Positions 46,850 through 52,058 of a stretch of DNA of 52,058 nt are shown piece after piece. The notes below the pieces were generated by a model. That model was not told the origin of the DNA, did not search any database, and was given only the letters and a program-made list of their open reading frames with translations. A program made the translations under genes and the position numbers. Source of the stretch: Acidaminococcus intestini DSM 21505 (GTDB lineage Bacteria > Bacillota > Negativicutes > Acidaminococcales > Acidaminococcaceae); NCBI RefSeq assembly GCF_000425045.1, contig NZ_AULA01000013.1, positions 1-52,058 of the forward strand. Reading direction: 5' to 3'. Position 1 is the first letter of the stretch. Each line of letters begins with the position of its first letter.

Positions 46850-48448
46850 TTATACCACAGTTGGCGCAAATCGTGCCATAAAATGCCGTGCCTCATGGAA
46901 TCCGTCCATAGCGGCACTCGTGATGCCGCCGGCGTAGCCGGCTCCTTCACCGCAGGGGTAAAGGCCGCGGCAGTTCAGGGACTGTCCATTTTCTCCGCGT
47001 ACAATGCGCAGGGGCGCGCTGGTTCTTGTTTCCACGCCTATCATAAGACCTTCCCGGCTGAAACCGGGCAGACGGCGTTCAAAATCACGGAGCCCGTTTT
47101 CCAAGGGATCGGTGACAAAGTTTGGCAGGATCTTTCTCAAATCATAGGGAACAAGGCCGCGCCGATAGGTTGTCTTAAAAGGAACGGATAGATCCGGTGC
47201 CGTATGATCCACAAAGCTGCGGCTTGACTGGGCCGGAGCCCGGTAAGCGCCAGCAGCCCTGTAAGCAAGAGCCTCATAACGGCGCTGAAAGACCATCCCA
47301 CCCAAAGGACCTTCGGGAAAATCGTCGGGTGTCACAGCAACAACAAGGGCACTGTTGGCCCGACCCGTATCCCTTTTGTAGGGGCTCATGCCATTTACGA
47401 CAAGTCCTCCTATCTCAGAGCTGGAGGCAACGACTTCGCCGCCCGGGCACATGCAGAAGGAATAAACAGCCCGGCCGGACGCGTCATGATAGATGAGGGC
47501 ATAGTCAGCAGCCCCCAGCTTCGGATGCGCGGCAAATGGCCCGTATTGAGCCTTGTTGATGAGGGCCTGACTATGCTCAATGCGCACGCCGACAGCAAAT
47601 GCCTTGGCTTCCATATGGACGCCGCGGGAATAAAGGGCTTCATACGTATCGCGGGCGCTGTGTCCGCAGCAAAGGATGACGCCGTTTGTTTCGAGGCGTT
47701 CCCGGCCGTTTAGGGTAACAGCCGTCAGCCCTTTTTTCGAATCCAGATGAAAATCCGTCACCTGTGTTTCATAACGGATTTCCCCACCCGCCTTTTTGAT
47801 GCGATGGATCAAGCCCGTGACCATGATGCGGAGACGGTCCGTCCCAACATGGGGCTTTTGTTCATACAAGATTTCTTCCGGAGCACCGGCGGCAACAAAG
47901 GTTTCAAGGATATGTCCCACAATGGGGTCATTGACCCGCGTCGTGAGTTTTCCATCGGAAAAGGTGCCCGCCCCGCCAGCGCCAAACTGGACATTGCTGA
48001 CAGGATCAAGTTGTCCCGTTTGCCAAAATGTTTCCACATCTTTTACGCGGTGGGCAAGATCCCGTCCCCGCTCCACTACAAGGGGATGGTAGCCGTTTTC
48101 CGCAAGTTCGAGGGCAGCCATCAGCCCGGCAGGGCCAAGTCCCACCACGAGGGGACGCCCGTGCAGCTTTTCGCTTCCAATCTGGGGCTTTGGGGTCTGT
48201 GCCCTTTTATAGGGCAGGATGAGCTGCTTTTTTTCAAGACGGCTGCGTTCCCCATTGGTTAGCTCCAAATCAAGGAGCAGATGATAGACAAAGGTGATAC
48301 TCTTCTTGCGTCGGGCATCGATGGCCTTTTTAAGGAGTGTCACGCGGCGGATCTTTTGGGGAACAATCCCAAGCTGCCGTGCCGCCGCTTCCTCTAGGGT
48401 GCGGCGGCTTTCAAGACCGACGCGGAGGTTATTCATTCTAAAAAGCAT
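46850..48448 (-). CDS. NAD(P)/FAD-dependent dehydrogenase, COG2509 family
   Basis: 532 residues. A short N-terminal domain (about 1-90) precedes the FAD-binding VVGLGPAGLMAALELAENGY. NVQFGAGGAGTFSDGKLTTR is a family hallmark, and the end (GLYPCGEGAGYAGGITSAAM, DGFHEARHF) is typical. The oxidation substrate of this family is unknown. It follows cdaR by three bases and shares its transcript. The ribosome site is AAGGA at ten bases. Confidence 0.85.
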   Translation of the reverse strand: MLFRMNNLRVGLESRRTLEEAAARQLGIVPQKIRRVTLLKKAIDARRKKSITFVYHLLLDLELTNGERSRLEKKQLILPYKRAQTPKPQIGSEKLHGRPLVVGLGPAGLMAALELAENGYHPLVVERGRDLAHRVKDVETFWQTGQLDPVSNVQFGAGGAGTFSDGKLTTRVNDPIVGHILETFVAAGAPEEILYEQKPHVGTDRLRIMVTGLIHRIKKAGGEIRYETQVTDFHLDSKKGLTAVTLNGRERLETNGVILCCGHSARDTYEALYSRGVHMEAKAFAVGVRIEHSQALINKAQYGPFAAHPKLGAADYALIYHDASGRAVYSFCMCPGGEVVASSSEIGGLVVNGMSPYKRDTGRANSALVVAVTPDDFPEGPLGGMVFQRRYEALAYRAAGAYRAPAQSSRSFVDHTAPDLSVPFKTTYRRGLVPYDLRKILPNFVTDPLENGLRDFERRLPGFSREGLMIGVETRTSAPLRIVRGENGQSLNCRGLYPCGEGAGYAGGITSAAMDGFHEARHFMARFAPTVV

Positions 48449-48451
48449 GGT

Positions 48452-49384
48452 TTATTGGTCCTTTTCGTTTTTCACGGTGATTTCAACAATGACATTATGT
48501 GTATCGGCAAGGACCTTGTCAGGAATCTGGAGAGGCATATTAAGCTCCACATTGCTTGTGATATTGTCAAGGACAATGGGGGCCGTCTTGATTTCCTTCA
48601 GTTCTCCCAGGACCTTGGGATCTGCCGTCAGGCGCACGGTCTGGGGCGTGATCTTGGTTCCGACCAGCGTGATGCCACTTGGCAGTTTACCCGAAAGATC
48701 GGCTTTGATAGGAAAATCGTTGGTCCCTAGCTGACGCACGATGGTGACCGTCGTCGAAACCTTGCTGGGCGTCACCTTGACATCGTACATTTCGCGGCCC
48801 AACTGGTCAACGGCCACGGCGGTCGCATCTGTTTCAAAGTTCTTATCGTGGTTTGAGATATCGACCATGACAAGGACCTTGGCCACTTGATTGATGCGCT
48901 CTTCCGCCCCGCTGATTTTCACCTGTAGGGGATTGAGATCCATCCGGCTTACGGTGATGCCGCTATGAGGTACGCCCACAATGCGCGCTTCCAGTTTCAT
49001 CTCTTTTGAGACCTGTGTATCGATTTCAAGCTGGAGCAGACTCGGCGTGATCTCGATGACCTCGCCGTTCTTGACTTGGGCCGTGACGCGGTAGGTATTG
49101 CGTCCTTTGCTGGCCCCCTCAAAATCGATAAAGGCTTTTACATCCGCTGTGCGAAGCGCCGCAATCTGGCTTCGCGTTCCGCTTACGCGCACGTTGACCG
49201 TTTCAGGCAAATCCTTGACGAGCATGTCATCCTGAAGATGCACCGTCTGCAGGGGTACGGTAAAGCTACGGGTGGTGATTGGATTCTGTTCATTCATGAC
49301 ATAGACCCAAAGGATGGACGCAACGATGACGCACATGATCCGGGCCAGCCACGAATTTCTTGTTGGGTGTTTACTGCTTAGCAT
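48452..49384 (-). CDS. cdaR: CdaR, YbbR-domain regulator of CdaA
   Basis: 310 residues. One N-terminal membrane segment (ARIMCVIVASILWVYVMNEQ) and several extracytoplasmic YbbR repeats (about 35-305). CdaR binds CdaA and tunes c-di-AMP synthesis. Three consecutive ATG codons are available; the third has the best spacing (eight bases) to GGAGG. It overlaps the end of cdaA. Confidence 0.9.
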   Translation of the reverse strand: MLSSKHPTRNSWLARIMCVIVASILWVYVMNEQNPITTRSFTVPLQTVHLQDDMLVKDLPETVNVRVSGTRSQIAALRTADVKAFIDFEGASKGRNTYRVTAQVKNGEVIEITPSLLQLEIDTQVSKEMKLEARIVGVPHSGITVSRMDLNPLQVKISGAEERINQVAKVLVMVDISNHDKNFETDATAVAVDQLGREMYDVKVTPSKVSTTVTIVRQLGTNDFPIKADLSGKLPSGITLVGTKITPQTVRLTADPKVLGELKEIKTAPIVLDNITSNVELNMPLQIPDKVLADTHNVIVEITVKNEKDQ

Positions 49385-50231
49385 CATCATCGCCTCCTTT
49401 GCTGCGATCCTTGAGGCTCAGAAGCTTTGCCTTGATGGAATCTTTCCAGTTGAGCATGGGTTCCTTCATGACAGGACGCAAAAGGTCCTTCACGTCGCGG
49501 TGGGTCAGATAGCGCTGGAGTGCGCCGCCGCGGGCAAGGGAAATTGCCCCTGTCTCTTCACTTACGACAAGGATCAGGGCATCAGTCTGTTCCGATAGAC
49601 CAATGGCCGCACGGTGCCGCGTCCCCAGCTCCTGGCTGAGGTTCCTCGCTTCCGTCAAGGGCAACAGGCAGCTTGCAGCTGCAATGCGGTCGCCGCGGAC
49701 AATGACAGCTCCGTCATGGAGCGGAGTATTCGGAATAAAGATATTTTCAAATAGGGCCGTGCTGATCAGTCCGTCAATGCGGACGCCCGTTTCAATATAA
49801 TCGTCAAGGCCTGTTTCCCGTTCAAAGACAATCAGGGCCCCAATCTTGTTGCGGGACAGATCATCAGCCGTCAAAGCCACCGATTCAAGCATGTTTTCTA
49901 CCTGCATCTCATTAAGGACCGTGCTGCGGCGGAACAGTTTGCCTCGGCCAATCTGCTCTAGGGCACGGCGCAGTTCGGGCTGGAAAACAATAGGCAGGGC
50001 AAACATGACAATGGTCATGAATTTTTCAAGGAGCCAGTTGATCACATACAGATTCAGCCATTTGCTGACGAGCATGACCAAAAGCAGCATCAAAAGGCCC
50101 TTGACAAGGGACGCCGCCCGTGTGTTTTTCAGCATTTGGTAGAGCTTATTGAGGAAATAAGCAACCACCAAGATATCGATGACATCCAGGAAGGTGATGG
50201 TATGGATGAGATCTAGGACATGGGATTCCAA
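49371..50231 (-). CDS. cdaA: Diadenylate cyclase CdaA
   Basis: 286 residues. Three N-terminal membrane helices (to about residue 85) and a DAC (DisA_N) domain with the catalytic LHDGAVIV and GTRHRAAIG motifs. It makes c-di-AMP from ATP, which controls potassium and osmolyte balance and cell-wall state. The start is TTG at 50231, eight bases after GGAGG. The operon order M20-cdaA-cdaR-COG2509 lacks glmM. Confidence 0.95.
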   Translation of the reverse strand: MESHVLDLIHTITFLDVIDILVVAYFLNKLYQMLKNTRAASLVKGLLMLLLVMLVSKWLNLYVINWLLEKFMTIVMFALPIVFQPELRRALEQIGRGKLFRRSTVLNEMQVENMLESVALTADDLSRNKIGALIVFERETGLDDYIETGVRIDGLISTALFENIFIPNTPLHDGAVIVRGDRIAAASCLLPLTEARNLSQELGTRHRAAIGLSEQTDALILVVSEETGAISLARGGALQRYLTHRDVKDLLRPVMKEPMLNWKDSIKAKLLSLKDRSKGGDDDAKQ

Positions 50232-50261
50232 GGGTTTCGCCTCCTCAAGGTTCTGGATTGG

Positions 50262-51518
50262 TTAAATATTCCGTTCGACCAGTTCTTCAACCGGTTCATC
50301 CGTCTTTTTAAAAGGAATGTCTCCTTCATAAGCAAGGAAGGCCAAGGCATAACTGACGGCCATGGCAGAGCCCATCATGAGGCCCCTTTCGTCCATATCA
50401 AATTCCGGCGTATGGTGATTGGCCCCGCATCCAAGGTCCGTATTTTGAATGCCTGTAAAGGAAAGGACCCCTGGATAGAGCTTTTGGAAAAGGGCGAAGC
50501 TTTCGGACGCCATCCAAGGCGCCGCGTCAACGACAGCGTCTTTTCCAAGATCCCGCACAAGAGCCTTTCGTCCCAGCGCCGCGCAGGTTTCATTATTGCG
50601 CACCTCATAAAGGGCCTTGGGCATGTGGGTGATTTTATAGGAACATTGATAAAGGGCCGTAAGATGATCCAAGGTCTTTTTTAGATAGGTCTCAAAAAGG
50701 GACCCCGCTTTTTCATAGCTGAAGAAACGAGCCGTACCGCCAAAGGTGAGAGTACCGGGAATGACGTTGTACTGGTCACCACTATGGACAAAACCCAAGG
50801 AAATGGTCAGGCATTCAAAGGGGTCGACACGGCGCATCCGGAAGCTTGAAAGCTCACTATAAATCGCGTGAAAACAGTCAATCGGGCTCCGGGCAAGATC
50901 GGGCCGGGCTCCGTGACCAAACTGACCAGAAAGCTCGACAACAAAAGCGCAGCCTCCACTCATGACAGGACCAGGACAAAGCGATACGGTTCCAGCGGCC
51001 ATATCCCAGCGCACATGGGTCGCATAGCAGCCATCGATGGAAAGCTTCAGGTCATGAACGATGTAGGGCAGGAGATTCCTAATGTCTCCACTTGTTTCCT
51101 CACCGCGTTCAAAACAAAAGACAATCTTGCCGACAAATTCATCCTTATGGGCGGCAAGGATGCGTGCCGCCGTAAGGGTCATGGCCATATGGCCATCGTG
51201 CCCGCAGGCGTGACTGACACCGGGGATCTTGGAAATACAGGCTTTGGGTTCTTGCAGGTTTTTCTCACTTTCCTTAATGGGAAGCGCGTCTGTATCACTG
51301 CGCATGAGGAGGGTTCTCCCCTTTTTCCCGCTGTCAAGGATGGCCAGAAGGCCCCCGTCAGGGACATTCACGGTTTCAAGGCCGAGGCCCTTGAGATACG
51401 ATTCGAGGAAGGCAATGGTCTTTTCTTCTTCATTGCTTAGTTCCGGATATTCATGAAAATAACGGCGCAGACGGACCGTTTCCGCAAATTCCGCCTTTGC
51501 CTCGCTGAGGATGTTCAT
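50262..51518 (-). CDS. M20-family amidohydrolase/peptidase
   Basis: 418 residues; M20D-type aminoacylase: RRYFHEYPELSNEEEKTIAF, SHACGHDGHMAM (metal ligands), CFERGEETSGD (catalytic Glu), TARFFSYEKAG-type lid and a final GANHHTPEFDMDE. It cleaves N-acyl amino acids or similar amides; the substrate is unknown. The start at 51518 is six bases after AAAGGA. It lies 30 bases upstream of cdaA and is likely co-transcribed. Confidence 0.88.
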   Translation of the reverse strand: MNILSEAKAEFAETVRLRRYFHEYPELSNEEEKTIAFLESYLKGLGLETVNVPDGGLLAILDSGKKGRTLLMRSDTDALPIKESEKNLQEPKACISKIPGVSHACGHDGHMAMTLTAARILAAHKDEFVGKIVFCFERGEETSGDIRNLLPYIVHDLKLSIDGCYATHVRWDMAAGTVSLCPGPVMSGGCAFVVELSGQFGHGARPDLARSPIDCFHAIYSELSSFRMRRVDPFECLTISLGFVHSGDQYNVIPGTLTFGGTARFFSYEKAGSLFETYLKKTLDHLTALYQCSYKITHMPKALYEVRNNETCAALGRKALVRDLGKDAVVDAAPWMASESFALFQKLYPGVLSFTGIQNTDLGCGANHHTPEFDMDERGLMMGSAMAVSYALAFLAYEGDIPFKKTDEPVEELVERNI

Positions 51519-51720
51519 AGGCGTTCCTTTCATAATAAGACGCTGCTTGGCAGCTTATGAAGGTGCCCGTAGGGCCCTTCCGGAGACATAAAATTACAGT
51601 TTATTATACCATGAATTGCCGATTCTTCCATGCCTTTAGCCTCTTTGCCCCGCAAAAGTTCCATAAAAAGACACAACCTCCTTCCATAGGAAAAGAGACA
51701 CTCACCGGTGCTTTTATTTT
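51519..51720. other. Intergenic region upstream of the M20 gene
   Basis: About 200 bases before the IS boundary. It should hold the promoter of the M20-cdaA-cdaR operon, but I could not choose a clear -35/-10 pair. No gene was recognised. Confidence 0.4.
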
Positions 51721-51738
51721 GGTTCTATAATAAATGTT

Positions 51739-51767
51739 GGGGTGAGGAAATATTCTTTCCTCACCCC
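51739..51767. terminator. Stem-loop between IS end and transposase
   Basis: GGGGTGAGGAAA-TATTC-TTTCCTCACCCC, a perfect 12-bp stem followed by ATTTTTG. It would stop or weaken transcription entering the transposase gene from outside. Confidence 0.7.
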
Positions 51768-51848
51768 ATTTTTGCATAAAAAAGTGGACATAGACGGCAT
51801 CCACTCTTACAATTAAATCGCCAAACCTAAATGAAAGGAAGATGGCCT

Positions 51849-52058
51849 ATGTCCACATTTGATTATATAGCAAATTCCTTGAATGTCAAAGGTAACGTAA
51901 TAAAAAAATGCATCCACAGTGAGCAACAAATTGAATTTATTATGGAACTGAATCGAGCTGTTGTCCAATGCCCTAATTGTCATGCGAAGACCGATAGAAT
52001 CAAGGATTACCGTTGGCAAAGGATTGCTATCGGATCCATTTTGCACCAACAGGCTTTT
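51849..52058 (+). CDS. ISL3-family transposase, N-terminal part
   Basis: The first 70 residues are visible, starting MSTFDYIANSLNVKGNVIKK. A zinc ribbon begins with VQCPNCHAKTDRIKDYRWQR, and the pattern CPxC followed by KDYR is characteristic of ISL3 transposases. AAAGGAAG lies before the ATG at 51849. The gene runs off the right edge, so its integrity is unknown. Confidence 0.8.
   Translation, partial: MSTFDYIANSLNVKGNVIKKCIHSEQQIEFIMELNRAVVQCPNCHAKTDRIKDYRWQRIAIGSILHQQAF

Larger units (their letters stand above)
51721..52058 (+). mobile_element. ISL3-family insertion sequence, left end (truncated by window)
   Basis: GGTTCTATAATAAATGTTGG at 51721 resembles ISL3-type terminal repeats and lies 128 bases before an ISL3-type transposase start. 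The other end and the 8-bp target duplication lie outside the window. Confidence 0.65.

Overview
The window is chromosomal DNA of a Bacillota bacterium, most plausibly a Negativicutes member (Acidaminococcus/Phascolarctobacterium-like). That placement is an inference from gene content (HutP, LuxS, class I NrdAB, DHH-type PpaC, CdaA-CdaR), strong AGGAGG ribosome sites and CCA-encoding tRNA genes. It is not proven by any one marker.

Layout. (1) 1-3.7 kb: the end of an IS3-family element, then an AT-rich tract with four small excisionase-type (MerR-like) helix-turn-helix genes and a dead fifth copy, all on the minus strand, most with their own terminator and with no partner gene. (2) 3.7-4.45 kb: tRNA-Leu and luxS. 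(3) About 4.45-36.7 kb: a prophage of about 32 kb with a PBSX-like contractile tail, inserted at the 3' end of tRNA-Lys by a large serine recombinase. Its minus-strand order, from right to left, is: Cro-like regulator; early region (LysM/YneA-like protein, Cys-rich microproteins, YqaJ exonuclease, RecT, DnaD-like initiator, DnaC-like loader, RusA, late regulator); HNH/terminase; portal, protease and HK97-type capsid; connectors; sheath, tube and tape measure; baseplate; tail fibre; lysis genes. The immunity module (repressor plus ImmA-like peptidase), a KilA-N protein, the serine recombinase and one membrane-protein gene lie on the plus strand. (4) 36.7-37.0 kb: tRNA-Lys, tRNA-Gln and tRNA-His from one promoter. 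(5) 37-51.5 kb: core host genes: hutP family, a PLD-helicase-DUF3427 protein, nrdB/nrdA with an NrdR box, a GH18 lipoprotein-like protein, ppaC, a COG2509 flavoprotein, cdaR, cdaA and an M20 amidohydrolase. (6) 51.7 kb to the end: the start of an ISL3-family element.

The most interesting locus is at 6.69-8.91 kb in the prophage. A tyrosine recombinase gene, opposite in direction to the late operon, sits beside the tail-fibre gene. Between them are silent, promoterless alternative tail-fibre C-termini on the opposite strand. Each begins at the same short sequence (ACAGTGGG, read A-CAG-TGG-G, Gln-Trp) that is present in inverted orientation inside the expressed gene. One silent cassette and the expressed one end tail to tail in a shared 16-bp palindrome that encodes both stop codons. 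This is the architecture of a shufflon: site-specific inversion should swap the receptor-binding end of the fibre. A degenerate fourth cassette may also be present.

The prophage has also rearranged its surroundings. tRNA-Lys is now separated from what looks like its own operon terminator, which lies 32 kb away just upstream of luxS, and the last residues of the serine recombinase are encoded by the antisense of tRNA-Lys.
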